Positions 14,754 to 23,035 are shown, counted from the first letter of the stretch. The stretch is DNA of 27,424 nt from Bacillota bacterium (GCA_016283945.1 JAEENW010000168.1:1-27424), one strand, 5' to 3'. The notes: generated by a model from the sequence alone, not told the origin. Translations and numbers: made by a program.

Positions 14754-15953
14754 CTATTTCGTAACTATATCGTAGGTATCCATGGCGATCATGAGCTCCT
14801 CGTTGGTCGGGATGAGGAGGACCTTGACCCTGGAGGCGTCGCTGCTGATGACGGTCTCCTTGCCTCTGACGTCGTTCCTCTCGGGATCGAGCTCGATGCC
14901 GAGGTAATCCATGTCCTTGCAGATCGCCGCCCTGGTGGTCTTGCCGTTCTCTCCGAGGCCGGCGGTGAAGATGATGGCGTCGACGCCGTTCATCTCGGCC
15001 GCGTAGGCTCCGATGTAGTGCTTTACTCTGTGCACGAACATGTCGAGCGCGAGCTGGGCTCTGGCGTTGCCCTCGTTCGCTGCGGCCTCGACGTCTCTGA
15101 AGTCGGAGGAGACTCCGGAAACGCCCAGGATACCGGACTTCTTGTTCATCATGGTGTCGGCTTCCTTGAAGCTCATGCCCTCCTTCTCGGCGATGAAGGG
15201 GATGGCGGCGGGGTCGATGTCTCCGCACCTGGTGCCCATCACGAGGCCCTCAAGCGGGGTGAGGCCCATGGAGGTGTCGAAGCACTTGCCGTCCTTGATG
15301 GCGGCGAGGGAGGCTCCGTTTCCGAGGTGGCAGGAGATCAGCTTGAGATCCTTGATGTCCTTTCCGAGCATCTCGGCGGCCTTGGCGGAAACGAACCTGT
15401 GGGAGGTCCCGTGGAAGCCGTACTTTCTGACGGCGTACTTCTCATAGTACTCGTAGGGAAGCGCGTACATGAAGGCCTCGGGAGGCATGGTCTGATGGAA
15501 GGCGGTGTCGAACACGGCGACCTGGGGCTTGCCGGGCATCAGCTTCTCGCAGGCCTCGATCCCCATGAGGTTGGCCGGGTTGTGGAGCGGTCCGAGGGGG
15601 ATGCAGCTCCTGATGGCTTCCTTGCACTTCTCGTCTACGAGGCAGCTGGCGGTGAACTTGTCTCCGCCGTGCAGGATCCTGTGGCCTACGGCTCCGATCT
15701 CGTAGAGGCTCTTCGCCACGCCGTGCTCAGGGTCGAGCAGAGCGTCGAGCACGTGGCCGATAGCGGTGGTGTGATCCGGCATCGGGGACTGAAGGACGAA
15801 CTTCTCGTCCGCGCCGATCTTGGTGTGGGTGAGCATGGAATCCTTCAGACCGATCTTCTCGACGAGTCCCTTGCAGATGAGCTGCTCGGAGGGCATGTCG
15901 AGGACCTGGTACTTGAGAGAAGAGCTTCCGCAGTTGATTACGAGTACTTTCAT
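14754..15953 (-). CDS. ackA: Acetate kinase
   Basis: AckA converts acetyl phosphate and ADP to acetate and ATP, the ATP-yielding end of acetogenic fermentation. The 399-residue protein, the usual length, begins MKVLVINCGSSSLKYQVLDM with the phosphate-binding Asn7. It has HRILHGGDKF, FDTAFHQTMP, YGFHGTSHRFVS, CHLGNGASL and FTAGLGENG as in the ASKHA family. The ATG at 15953 has AAGGAGAT. No pta gene is visible beside it. It follows tmcAL, and its promoter (16016-16044) is embedded in the tmcAL 3' end. The ackA-rpmF neighbourhood is widespread in Firmicutes, with a YceD gene normally in between. Confidence 0.98.
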   Translation of the reverse strand: MKVLVINCGSSSLKYQVLDMPSEQLICKGLVEKIGLKDSMLTHTKIGADEKFVLQSPMPDHTTAIGHVLDALLDPEHGVAKSLYEIGAVGHRILHGGDKFTASCLVDEKCKEAIRSCIPLGPLHNPANLMGIEACEKLMPGKPQVAVFDTAFHQTMPPEAFMYALPYEYYEKYAVRKYGFHGTSHRFVSAKAAEMLGKDIKDLKLISCHLGNGASLAAIKDGKCFDTSMGLTPLEGLVMGTRCGDIDPAAIPFIAEKEGMSFKEADTMMNKKSGILGVSGVSSDFRDVEAAANEGNARAQLALDMFVHRVKHYIGAYAAEMNGVDAIIFTAGLGENGKTTRAAICKDMDYLGIELDPERNDVRGKETVISSDASRVKVLLIPTNEELMIAMDTYDIVTK

Positions 15954-16015
15954 TGAGGATCTCCTTTTATCTTGAGCGATCGCTTTGACGGTCAGTTTAT
16001 TAAAATCACCGAAAT

Positions 16016-16044
16016 ATTATACCCGCAGGAAGAAAGGATTGCAA
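16016..16044 (-). promoter_or_regulatory. ackA promoter overlapping the tmcAL stop codon
   Basis: TTGCAA (16044-16039), a 17-base spacer and a consensus TATAAT (16021-16016) lie within the last codons of tmcAL; the TAA stop is part of the -10 box. The predicted start is about 55 bases before the ackA ATG. Confidence 0.75.
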
Positions 16045-17246
16045 GTCAGATCGGAGCCGTCGTAGAGCTTTCTTTCGGTGAGAGCCGAGTATACGTCGGC
16101 GGCTCTGACGTCTGCCTGAAGCAGCGGCCTGCAGGGCGAATCCTCCGGGACGTTTTTGTTGAGGTTGGTGAAGACGGGGATCTTCGAGCTTTCGGACGCG
16201 GTCCTGAGCAGTTCCGCTCCCCTTTCACCGAAGGCGAGCGGCCTCGCGTAGAGCATCGAAGGATCCTCCGTGAGCCCCTTCTCTATCCCGAGCAGGGCCT
16301 GCATCAGGCATCTCCTGACCCGGCTCTTCGAGTAGCGGGGTCCTGACGCGGCCTCCGCGAGGTCTTCGAAGCTGCCGGCGCTCCTCGCGGCCTTCATTAT
16401 CCTGTTCTCGAGTCCCTCGGAGCAGGACGGTGCGAAAGCCAGTGCAGCAGCGCCGCGCGAGACCAGGAGATACTGTATCACGGAGAAAAGGCGCTTCGCG
16501 TCGTCTCCGTCCCCTTCCCAGGCCCTGAGGCTGCCGAGCAGCGGCAGGCTCGCCTCCGGCAGAGCGTCCCGCAGCCTTCGGACGGTCTCAAGCGCGTCAG
16601 CAAGTCCTTCTGCCGAGGCTATGGCCTTCCTTATCGACGAGCCCGAAAGATAGTCCGGTTCGCCCTCGTCGGCGTGCCCGGTGCCGCGCCTCTTAACGCA
16701 GAATACCTCGGGGCTGAAGCCGATGGAGGCAGCCTCCTTCAGGTACTCGCAGGCTAGCATGTCGTTGGGGCTTGCGCCGCAGAAGAAGTCTATTCCGAGC
16801 TCAGCGGCCGCGGCGGAGTAGCTCTGCTGATAGCTGAGGCCGGAGGCCGAGAGCTCCTTTACCCTGGCGCTGAACGCGCCGCTCTCCGAGGAGAGGAGAG
16901 ACGCCGCCCTCTTCAGCCCTTCCGCGTCGCCGGACTCGCTGCCGAAGGCTATGGCATCCACGAAGCCGAGACCGCTGAGTATGCCTATCCCTCCGCGCGC
17001 GAAGACCGAGGCTCCGTTGACCGCGTAGGCGGCGGGAAGCTCGAGGACGAGGTCGGCTCCTCCGCGCACGGCGGCGGCAGCCCTGTGGTATTTGTCCTCG
17101 GACGCCGGGGCGCCGCGCTGGGTGAAATCCCCGCTCATTACGCAAACGACAGCATCCGCTCCGAGCTCGGAGCGAACGCTGTCCAAAAGATGCTTATGAC
17201 CGCCGTGAAACGGGTCGAATTCGCAGATTATGCCGCAGACCTTCAT
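16017..17246 (-). CDS. tmcAL: tRNA(Met) cytidine acetate ligase (YlbM)
   Basis: TmcAL acetylates C34 of elongator tRNA(Met), using acetate and ATP. The 409-residue protein begins MKVCGIICEFDPFHGGHKHL, with the nucleotidyltransferase HxGH motif. It continues CVMSGDFTQRGAPASEDKYH, GADLVLELPAAYAVNGASVFARGG and FFCGASPNDMLACEYLK, all family hallmarks, and ends YDGSDLTCNPFFLRV. It is the usual neighbour of coaD in Firmicutes. It lies beside ackA, whose product is the acetate that TmcAL uses; that link is inference from position. The ribosome-binding site is GGGAGAT. A GGCCGC/GCGGCC hairpin lies just upstream (about 17270-17284). Confidence 0.95.
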   Translation of the reverse strand: MKVCGIICEFDPFHGGHKHLLDSVRSELGADAVVCVMSGDFTQRGAPASEDKYHRAAAAVRGGADLVLELPAAYAVNGASVFARGGIGILSGLGFVDAIAFGSESGDAEGLKRAASLLSSESGAFSARVKELSASGLSYQQSYSAAAAELGIDFFCGASPNDMLACEYLKEAASIGFSPEVFCVKRRGTGHADEGEPDYLSGSSIRKAIASAEGLADALETVRRLRDALPEASLPLLGSLRAWEGDGDDAKRLFSVIQYLLVSRGAAALAFAPSCSEGLENRIMKAARSAGSFEDLAEAASGPRYSKSRVRRCLMQALLGIEKGLTEDPSMLYARPLAFGERGAELLRTASESSKIPVFTNLNKNVPEDSPCRPLLQADVRAADVYSALTERKLYDGSDLTCNPFFLRV

Positions 17247-17297
17247 ATATCTCCCGTCTGTGCGCCTGAGGCCGCTATGCGGCCGGACTCCTGCCAG

Positions 17298-17831
17298 CTA
17301 CTGCTTCTTGTCCTCCATCTGGGACTTGTAGATCTGTTCCTTGACCTCCGCCCTGGAGTTGGCGATGTTGGAGTTGATCTTCTCGAAGCTCTGCTGCAGG
17401 TCGTCGAACATGTCGGTGAAGTACTGCGCGTAGAGCTGGTCGACCTTCTCCTGGAGGTTGAAGAGCATGTTGTCGGTGTAGTCGAGTATGCTCATCTTCA
17501 TGAGCTTGGAGTTCTCGGAAGCGGTCTTGAGGATCTCGTCGGCCTTGTTCTTGGCCCTTACGGTGATCTCGTCGGCCTCGGTAAGCCTCTCGGCCTTCTC
17601 CTCGCCCTCCTTGATGATCTTCTCGTACTCGGCCTTGGCCTCGTCGAGGATGCGGTTGCGCTCGTTCCTGATGTACTGAGCCTGCTGGATCTCCTCCGGC
17701 AGCTCGCGCCTGATCTCCTCGACGATCTCGGTGATCTCGTTGGGATCGAGCATGATCTTCTTTACGACGGGTACCTGAGCCGCGGTCTCAACTATCTCGT
17801 CAAGCTCATCAAGCAATTCCAATACGTTCAT
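17298..17831 (-). CDS. Coiled-coil protein of unknown function (DivIVA/ATPase-like)
   Basis: This 177-residue protein is almost entirely charged helix. A conserved-looking start, MNVLELLDELDEIVETAAQV, with KKIMLDPNEITEIVEEIRRELPEEI, is followed by a long heptad-rich region (about 45-110: RNERNRILDEAKAEYEKIIK and onward) and a Gln/Lys-rich end. It has no signal peptide or membrane segment, so it is probably cytoplasmic. Proteins of this type, often labelled ATPase or V-type ATPase subunit H-like, sit between coaD and tmcAL in many Clostridia, which matches its place here. The resemblance to DivIVA or ATP synthase b-subunits may reflect only the coiled coil. It starts 9 bases after the coaD stop codon, so it is probably co-transcribed. 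Confidence 0.85.
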   Translation of the reverse strand: MNVLELLDELDEIVETAAQVPVVKKIMLDPNEITEIVEEIRRELPEEIQQAQYIRNERNRILDEAKAEYEKIIKEGEEKAERLTEADEITVRAKNKADEILKTASENSKLMKMSILDYTDNMLFNLQEKVDQLYAQYFTDMFDDLQQSFEKINSNIANSRAEVKEQIYKSQMEDKKQ

Positions 17832-17840
17832 GGCATCCTC

Positions 17841-18326
17841 CTATATATTCCTGTATTTTTTCATCAGCTCGTACACGGGGGCCGGGACCCAGTCCCTGAT
17901 GTCAGCGCCGAGCTCAAAATTGACGCGCACGACGCTCGAGCTTATGTACGAAAGGTTCGGGTCCGTCATCAGATAGACGGTCTCCGCCTTTCCATTATAA
18001 AACTTAGCGTAGATCTGCGCCAGCCCTATTTCGTAACCGAAGTCGCTGGCGTTGCGAAGGCCTCTGAACATCACGTCGTAGCCGTTCTCGAGCACGAAGC
18101 GCGGCAGATGTCCGTCGCACTGCACTATCCCGACGTTGGGGATGTGGGAGACCGCGGCCTTTATCATCTCGACGCGCTGCTCCATCGTGAACATGCTGCT
18201 CTTGTCGGCGTTCACGAAGACTCCGACGTCCAGGCGGTCGCAGAGCTTGGCTGCCCTCTCGATCATCTCGACATGTCCGACGGTTATGGGATCGAAGCTC
18301 CCGCTCACAAGTCCCTTATGCATCAT
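17841..18326 (-). CDS. coaD: Phosphopantetheine adenylyltransferase
   Basis: CoaD adenylates 4'-phosphopantetheine to dephospho-CoA, the step before CoaE. The 161-residue protein has SGSFDPITVGHVEMIERAA with the T/HxGH nucleotidyltransferase motif, DVGVFVNADKSSMFT, YDVMFRGLRNASDFGYE and the C-terminal YISSSVVRVNFELGADI. Two ATG codons stand side by side at 18326 and 18323; GGGAGG is 6 bases before the first. The start overlaps the rsmD end by 11 bases. rsmD-coaD is one of the most conserved pairs in bacteria. Confidence 0.97.
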   Translation of the reverse strand: MMHKGLVSGSFDPITVGHVEMIERAAKLCDRLDVGVFVNADKSSMFTMEQRVEMIKAAVSHIPNVGIVQCDGHLPRFVLENGYDVMFRGLRNASDFGYEIGLAQIYAKFYNGKAETVYLMTDPNLSYISSSVVRVNFELGADIRDWVPAPVYELMKKYRNI

Positions 18327-18876
18327 CTTCAGCCTCCCTCTCGTAGATGGTGACGGCTATGGAGCCGTAGAGCCGGTCCTTGACCTTCCTGAAGCCCGCG
18401 TATTCGTCCGGAAGCTCCTCTCTCTTGGAGTGCTCGCAGACGACTGCCCCTCCGGGCGCGACGCTGTCTCTCGCGTCGAGGGCATCGAGCGCGGGAAGCA
18501 GGAACCCGTCCGCGTAGGGGGGATCCATGAAGACCACGTCTGCCTGCCCGCGTATCCTCTTTATATTAGACTTGAAATCGCCGAGAAGCAAGACGCCTTT
18601 TTCGAGGACATTGCAGTGGGCGAGGTTCTCCTTGACCAGCGCGATCGAGTCGCGCGAGGAATCCGAGAAGTACACGAGCCCCGCTCCGCGGCTTATGGCT
18701 TCTATGCCCAGGCCGCCCGATCCGGCGAAGAGGTCGATCGCGGTGAAGCCCTCCTCCATGTAAGGAAGGAGCATGCTGAACACGGCCTCCTTGACCTTGT
18801 CTGTGGTGGGACGGACCTCTCTTCCCTCGGGGGATCTGAGCCTTCGCCCTTTCAGTTCACCCGCTATTACTCTCAT
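18316..18876 (-). CDS. rsmD: 16S rRNA (guanine(966)-N(2))-methyltransferase RsmD
   Basis: RsmD methylates G966 of 16S rRNA during 30S assembly. The 186-residue protein begins MRVIAGELKGRRLRSPEG and has RPTTDKVKEAVFSML, the SAM-binding LFAGSGGLGIEAISRG, and the catalytic DPPY motif in VFMDPPYADG. The ATG at 18876 has AAGGAG at 7 bases. It heads an overlapping rsmD-coaD unit. A weak AT-rich stretch (TTATAAAACATAG on the minus strand) about 35 bases upstream might hold a promoter, but I could not find a convincing -35. Confidence 0.96.
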   Translation of the reverse strand: MRVIAGELKGRRLRSPEGREVRPTTDKVKEAVFSMLLPYMEEGFTAIDLFAGSGGLGIEAISRGAGLVYFSDSSRDSIALVKENLAHCNVLEKGVLLLGDFKSNIKRIRGQADVVFMDPPYADGFLLPALDALDARDSVAPGGAVVCEHSKREELPDEYAGFRKVKDRLYGSIAVTIYEREAEDDA

Positions 18877-18970
18877 CCGGGCTCCTTTCGAACAGTTTGG
18901 ATCTATGTTTTATAAGACGCTAGACGCGGCTAAGGACGGCCGCGCTCCGCGGTACGGGCTTCCGGCAGCC

Positions 18971-19840
18971 TCAGGGGTTCTGCCTCGCGGCGGCCTCCGC
19001 TGTGTGCAGGGCGAGCACGCTGGTGGTGACAGCTCCGACGCCACCGGGGACAGGCGTGACATTTATGTCAAGTCCTCCGTTCCCATCGGCAGCGATCAGG
19101 CTGTCCATGTCGACATCCCCGCATATCTTTCCCTTCGCCTCGCTCCAGGAGGCTCCGACGTCTATGACGGTCTGGCCGCTCTTGAAGAAGGAGCTGTCCA
19201 GGCTCTCGGGCCTGCCGGTGGCGGCGATGACTATGTCCGCTCCGCGGACGGCTTCCCTGAGATCGGCGGTCCTGCTGTGGCAGAGCGTTACGGTCGCGTT
19301 CCTGTGGAGCAGCAGCATGGCTGCCGGCCTTCCTATCACGAGGCTCCTGCCTATGACCGCGGCCTTCTTCCCCGCGATCTCCACTCCGCACTGATCGAGT
19401 ATCTCGACAGCTGCCTGCGCGGTGCAGGGGCAGAAGCCCGTGCCGCTTCCGGTGAACACCCCGGCGAGCGAGGCGCTCCCGCAGCCGTCGACGTCCTTCT
19501 CGGGCGCTATGAGCTCCCTCGCGGAAGCCTCGTCGAGGCCCTTCGGAAGAGGCCTCATCATGAGTATCCCATGCACGGAGGGGTCGGCGTTGAGCGCCCT
19601 GATCTGCGCCTGCAGCTCCTCATCGGTCGGCCCGCAGAAGGCATAGGTCCTGACCTCTATCCCCATGGCGCCGCAGCGCTTGTATATGGCCTTCTCGTAG
19701 CTTAGGTCTCCGGCTTCCTCTCCGACCCTCACGATCGCGAGACCCGGGGTCACGCCCTTTTCCTTCAGCGCTTCTATTATGGCGGACGCCTTTTCGCGCA
19801 GCGCGGCTCCTGCCGGCGCTCCTTTAAGCAGTGTTATCAT
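18971..19840 (-). CDS. folD: Methylenetetrahydrofolate dehydrogenase FolD, probably without cyclohydrolase activity
   Basis: FolD oxidises 5,10-methylene-THF to methenyl-THF, and in most bacteria also hydrolyses that to 10-formyl-THF. The 289-residue protein, from the ATG at 19840 that overlaps the fchA stop (ATGA), has PLPKGLD, PEKDVDG, GFCPCTAQAAVEIL, VIGRSLVIGRPAAMLLL and GGVGAVTTSVL as in the family. The lysine of the YxxxK motif is replaced by Ile52 (YEKAI), and the QLPLP glutamine by Met95 (MRPLP). Both residues, with the conserved Asp of KDVDG, form the cyclohydrolase site. The neighbouring FchA would supply that reaction. A much longer upstream reading in the same frame is a shadow of fchA. 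Confidence 0.95.
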   Translation of the reverse strand: MITLLKGAPAGAALREKASAIIEALKEKGVTPGLAIVRVGEEAGDLSYEKAIYKRCGAMGIEVRTYAFCGPTDEELQAQIRALNADPSVHGILMMRPLPKGLDEASARELIAPEKDVDGCGSASLAGVFTGSGTGFCPCTAQAAVEILDQCGVEIAGKKAAVIGRSLVIGRPAAMLLLHRNATVTLCHSRTADLREAVRGADIVIAATGRPESLDSSFFKSGQTVIDVGASWSEAKGKICGDVDMDSLIAADGNGGLDINVTPVPGGVGAVTTSVLALHTAEAAARQNP

Positions 19841-20463
19841 CTCTTCAGCCTTTCCGTCACGGCCCTGAACACGGAGGCCGTGAGCTCCTCGCATTCTCTG
19901 TAGAGGCGGGCTGCCTCGGCGTTGAGCTCCTCTGCGGCTGCGCGGTCCCTCAGGGAGGCGGTGTTGACCTCCACGTTGAAGAGAGAGGCCGCTGCGGCTC
20001 CTCTGGCGAGCTCGCAGGCGGTGCCCGCGTCGGACACCATGAGCTCCGTCACCTTCCCGTCCATGAGCTCGGCGCAGATGCGCGCGGTCTCGGCGCAGAG
20101 CCTGAGAGTCTCCATCGGAACGGAGGCGGCCCTCAGGGTGCATTCTTCCATTATCCCGGCGCGCGAGGGATCGTCCTTAGGTATCTTCCAGGCCTTCGAG
20201 AGCGGCTCGAACACGGCCGCGTCCTCGCTGACCAGCTCGCAGAGCCTCGCGCTGATGCTGTCGGATCTTGCGAGCAGCTCCTGTATCTCGGCCTCGCAGG
20301 CTTCGAACTGCTTCTTGCCCGAGGTGAGCCTGCAGGCCATCGCGCAGAGCGCGGCTGCCATGGAGGCGCTGTAAGCCGCGGCTCCCCCTCCCCCGGGCAC
20401 GGGGGCCTTCGAGGCGAGCCCGGCGGCGAATTCCTCTAGAGTCTTTTCAGTGAGATCTGGCAT
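19837..20463 (-). CDS. fchA: Methenyltetrahydrofolate cyclohydrolase (FTCD-C family)
   Basis: FchA-type proteins hydrolyse methenyl-THF to 10-formyl-THF. The 208-residue protein starts MPDLTEKTLEEFAAGLASKA and has the family signature PVPGGGGAAAYSASMAAALCAMACRLT, here broken as PVPGGGGAAAYSAS and MAAALCAMACRLT. KIPKDDPSR and SDAGTACELARGAAAASLFNVEVN follow. The same domain occurs in histidine degradation as formiminotransferase-cyclodeaminase, but no hut gene is near. The ATGA overlap with folD points to the folate role. GGGAGGAT precedes the ATG. The pair sits between recG and rsmD, which are often closer together in Clostridia. Confidence 0.93.
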   Translation of the reverse strand: MPDLTEKTLEEFAAGLASKAPVPGGGGAAAYSASMAAALCAMACRLTSGKKQFEACEAEIQELLARSDSISARLCELVSEDAAVFEPLSKAWKIPKDDPSRAGIMEECTLRAASVPMETLRLCAETARICAELMDGKVTELMVSDAGTACELARGAAAASLFNVEVNTASLRDRAAAEELNAEAARLYRECEELTASVFRAVTERLKR

Positions 20464-20492
20464 TTCGGATCCTCCCGGTGAACGTCCCGGTC

Positions 20493-20521
20493 ATTATATC
20501 ACGGCCAGGGTCCGTCATATC
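20493..20521 (-). promoter_or_regulatory. fchA-folD promoter (extended -10)
   Basis: A consensus TATAAT (20498-20493) preceded by TGA lies 30 bases before the fchA ATG. The -35 position (GATATG, 20521-20516) is a poor match, so recognition would rest on the extended -10. Confidence 0.55.
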
Positions 20522-22569
20522 GTAATGCTGTCTATGTTCACGAATAATTCATCGAGCCGGCTCCTGAGCGCGGCGTTCTCGGGCCTTCCGAGCTCCGGAT
20601 CCTCCGAGAGCAGCCTTTCCGCGGCTCTACCTGCCCTCTCTACGAGCTTGACGTGGCGGACCGGATCCGCGAGCCTGAGCTGCGGGAGACCGTGCTGCCT
20701 GTAGCCGAAGAACTCTCCGGGGCCTCTCATCTCGAGGTCCTTCTCCGCGATGACGAAGCCGTCCGAGGTCGAGCAGAGCGTGTCCGCCCTCTCCTCCGCG
20801 ATCTCACTGTCTCCCCCGAGCACAAGAAGGCAGTAGGCCTGGTCGCTGCCGCGCCCTACGCGGCCCCTGAGCTGGTGGAGCTGGGCGAGGCCGAAGCGCT
20901 CGGTGTTCTCTATCAGCATGACGCTCGCGTTCGGGACGTTGATGCCGACCTCGATGACGACCGTGGATATGAGGACGCTGACCTCTCCCGAGGAGAAGCT
21001 CTCCATCACGGCGTCCTTGTCGCTCTGCTTCATCGCGCCGTGCAGCAGGGCGCAGCTTATGCCGGGATGCGCCTTTCTGAATTCGGCGTACAGCTGCTCC
21101 GCGGAGCGTCCGTCAAGGCTCTCCGGGTCCTCTATGAAGGGAGCGACTATGTAGGCCTGCCTTCCTGCCTCGACCTCGCTGAGAAGGAGCCTGTAGGCAT
21201 CCTTCCTGCCGCTCTCGCCGTATTTTCTGGTTATGATGCTCTTTCTCCCCGGGGGCAGCTCGTCTATGACCGAGACGTCGAGGTCTCCGTAGAGCACCAC
21301 CGCGAGCGTCCTCGGGATGGGAGTCGCTGTCATGACCAGCACGTCGGGCTCCGCGCCCTTCTCGCTGAGCTTCTTCCTCTGGTTGACTCCGAAGCGGTGC
21401 TGCTCGTCCGTGATGACGAGGCCGAGATCCCTGAAGCTTACGCCCTCGGATATCAGGGCGTGGGTCCCGACCGCGACGTCCGCGCTGCCGTCCGCGATCG
21501 CCCTGAGCGCGGCGTTCCTCTCCGAGGCCTTCATCGAGCCCGTTAGGAGCACGACTCTGGCTCCGAGCGGCCCGAGATCTCTCTTAAGGCTCTCGTAGTG
21601 CTGGCCCGCGAGTATCTCGGTCGGCGCCATGAAGGCGCCCTGAAGCCCAGCGTCGACGGCCTGCATCAGAGCGGCCTCCGCGACGGCGGTCTTGCCCGAG
21701 CCCACGTCTCCCTGCACGAGGCGGTTCATCGCCCTGTCAGAGGCCATGTCTGAGGTGACCTCCTTCACGCTGCGGCTCTGCGCCCCGGTCAGACTGAAGG
21801 GCAGCGACTCTATGAAGCGCTCGGCTCCTCCGGATATTATGCTCCTGCCCTTCCTGCCCGCTCCGAAGCGGTCCTTCGATAGCAGGAGAGCGGTCCTGAG
21901 GTCGAAGAGCTCCTCGAATATGAGGCGGTACCTCGCCTCGGAGAAGCGGTCCTCGTCCCCGGGGAAGTGTATGTTCCTGACGGCGTATTCCCGGCCGCAC
22001 AGCTTTTCGGACGCTAATACGCTCTCCGGGAGCTCCTCCGGGCAGGCGCCGGGCACCTCCAGCGCTTCGCGCATGAGCTTCCTCAGATCCTTCTGGGTCA
22101 CGCCGGAGACCAGAGGATACACGGGCACTATGCCGGCGGTCTCGGCGTCCGACGCCTCCGCCCAGCTCGGGTGGAACATCGTGACGCGGCCGTTCTCGTT
22201 CTTCACCTTGCCGAAGAAGCAGTATTCCTCCCCGGCCCTGAAGCTCTTCATCATGAAGCCCGCCTTGAAGAACAGCACCTCCATGCGGCCGCTGTCGTCC
22301 TCGGTCAGGACTCTTAGGGTCCGCTTCGCTCCGAAGCCCCTTCCAAGGCTGGTCAGCAGCACCCTCGCCTTCACCAGCGCCTTGTCGCCGTCCTTCAGCG
22401 ACGAGATGGGCCTGGCGCTCCTCATGTCCTCGTAGCTCCTCGGAAAATGCGAGAGCAGACTCCTGACATCCGTGATGCCGAGCCTGCCCAGAGCCTCGGC
22501 CTTCTTCGGGCCGACGCCTTTCATGTCGCTTACGGGGGAACGCGCGCCCAGCGGCGCCTTTTTCACCAT
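20515..22569 (-). CDS. recG: ATP-dependent DNA helicase RecG
   Basis: RecG remodels stalled replication forks and Holliday junctions. The 684-residue protein has an N-terminal wedge/OB region (about 1-200, beginning with a helix-hairpin-helix-like MKGVGPKKAEALGRLGI). Helicase motifs follow: GDVGSGKT (287-294), MAPTEILAGQHY, DEQH (388-391), VMTATPIPRTLA and QLHQLRGRVGRG. The C-terminal PGEFFGYRQHGLPQLRLAD is diagnostic of RecG. The ATG at 22569 overlaps the asp23 end by 7 bases. In many Firmicutes a FakA (Dak2-like) gene separates asp23 and recG; it is absent here. Confidence 0.98.
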   Translation of the reverse strand: MVKKAPLGARSPVSDMKGVGPKKAEALGRLGITDVRSLLSHFPRSYEDMRSARPISSLKDGDKALVKARVLLTSLGRGFGAKRTLRVLTEDDSGRMEVLFFKAGFMMKSFRAGEEYCFFGKVKNENGRVTMFHPSWAEASDAETAGIVPVYPLVSGVTQKDLRKLMREALEVPGACPEELPESVLASEKLCGREYAVRNIHFPGDEDRFSEARYRLIFEELFDLRTALLLSKDRFGAGRKGRSIISGGAERFIESLPFSLTGAQSRSVKEVTSDMASDRAMNRLVQGDVGSGKTAVAEAALMQAVDAGLQGAFMAPTEILAGQHYESLKRDLGPLGARVVLLTGSMKASERNAALRAIADGSADVAVGTHALISEGVSFRDLGLVITDEQHRFGVNQRKKLSEKGAEPDVLVMTATPIPRTLAVVLYGDLDVSVIDELPPGRKSIITRKYGESGRKDAYRLLLSEVEAGRQAYIVAPFIEDPESLDGRSAEQLYAEFRKAHPGISCALLHGAMKQSDKDAVMESFSSGEVSVLISTVVIEVGINVPNASVMLIENTERFGLAQLHQLRGRVGRGSDQAYCLLVLGGDSEIAEERADTLCSTSDGFVIAEKDLEMRGPGEFFGYRQHGLPQLRLADPVRHVKLVERAGRAAERLLSEDPELGRPENAALRSRLDELFVNIDSITI

Positions 22570-22985
22570 GAGGGTCTCTGCCCCCTTTCGAGCTCGGAGA
22601 GGCTCACGCTGATGCTCCTCGGCGCGACCTTCGCGGATATGAGCCCCGTCACTACGACCTCGATGTCGTCTATGGGGACGTCGAGGCAGCTCCTGATGTC
22701 GGAAGCGATCTTTTCGATGATGTCCCGGGAAGCGGCGCTTATGCTGGTGCCGAAGCGCATCATGACATAGAGGCGGATGAACACCCCCCTCTCGGTAGTT
22801 TTGACGATCCTGTGATCCAGCGACTCGAAGCTGCCGCTCCTGACGGCCTTATCGCTCTGCCTTCCCCTGTACTGCGCGAGAAAGACGCGGCCGCTCCAGG
22901 GCTTCATCGCTCCGGCGATGATCTGGTCTATCAGTATTCCGTTGAAGCTTATAGCTCCCTGTTCGTTAGTAAGCCTGATGATCAT
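22563..22985 (-). CDS. Asp23/Gls24 family envelope stress protein (YloU-like)
   Basis: Asp23-family proteins are small proteins linked to alkaline shock and envelope stress; YloU-type members sit beside rpmB and fakA. From the ATG at 22985 the protein has 140 residues. MIIRLTNEQGAISFNGILID and IIAGAMKP match the family start, and the middle GVFIRLYVMMRFGTSISAAS, with DIRSCLDVPIDDIEVVVTGL, matches the rest. An in-frame TTG at 23003 lies in the rpmB terminator and is rejected. GGAG is only 2 bases before the ATG, and the predicted promoter -10 is just 7 bases upstream, so the message may be leaderless. It overlaps recG. Confidence 0.88.
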   Translation of the reverse strand: MIIRLTNEQGAISFNGILIDQIIAGAMKPWSGRVFLAQYRGRQSDKAVRSGSFESLDHRIVKTTERGVFIRLYVMMRFGTSISAASRDIIEKIASDIRSCLDVPIDDIEVVVTGLISAKVAPRSISVSLSELERGQRPSW

Positions 22986-22991
22986 AGCTCC

Positions 22992-23000
22992 ATTGTAGCA
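22992..23000 (-). promoter_or_regulatory. asp23-recG promoter, extended -10
   Basis: TGC followed by TACAAT (22997-22992) forms an extended -10 immediately after the U-tract of the rpmB terminator. The -35 region (TTCTGC at 17 bases) lies in the terminator stem and matches poorly. Transcription would start almost at the asp23 ATG (22985). Confidence 0.5.
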
Positions 23001-23035
23001 CAAAAAGACCCTTTGCAGAACACTTCAGCAAAGGG
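23001..23035 (-). terminator. Intrinsic terminator after rpmB
   Basis: CCCTTTGC and GCAAAGGG form an 8-bp stem with an 11-base loop (23035-23009), followed on the minus strand by TCTTTTTG. It separates the highly expressed rpmB from asp23-recG. Confidence 0.85.

Noticed and set aside
17265..17290. GGCCGC/GCGGCC hairpin upstream of tmcAL as a terminator
   Set aside because: The stem is only six pairs with a three-base loop and no U-tract follows.
19841..20143. N-terminal extension of FolD by 101 residues
   Set aside because: The extra sequence is the Arg/Gly-rich out-of-frame shadow of fchA. The ATG at 19840 overlapping the fchA stop gives the standard FolD start.
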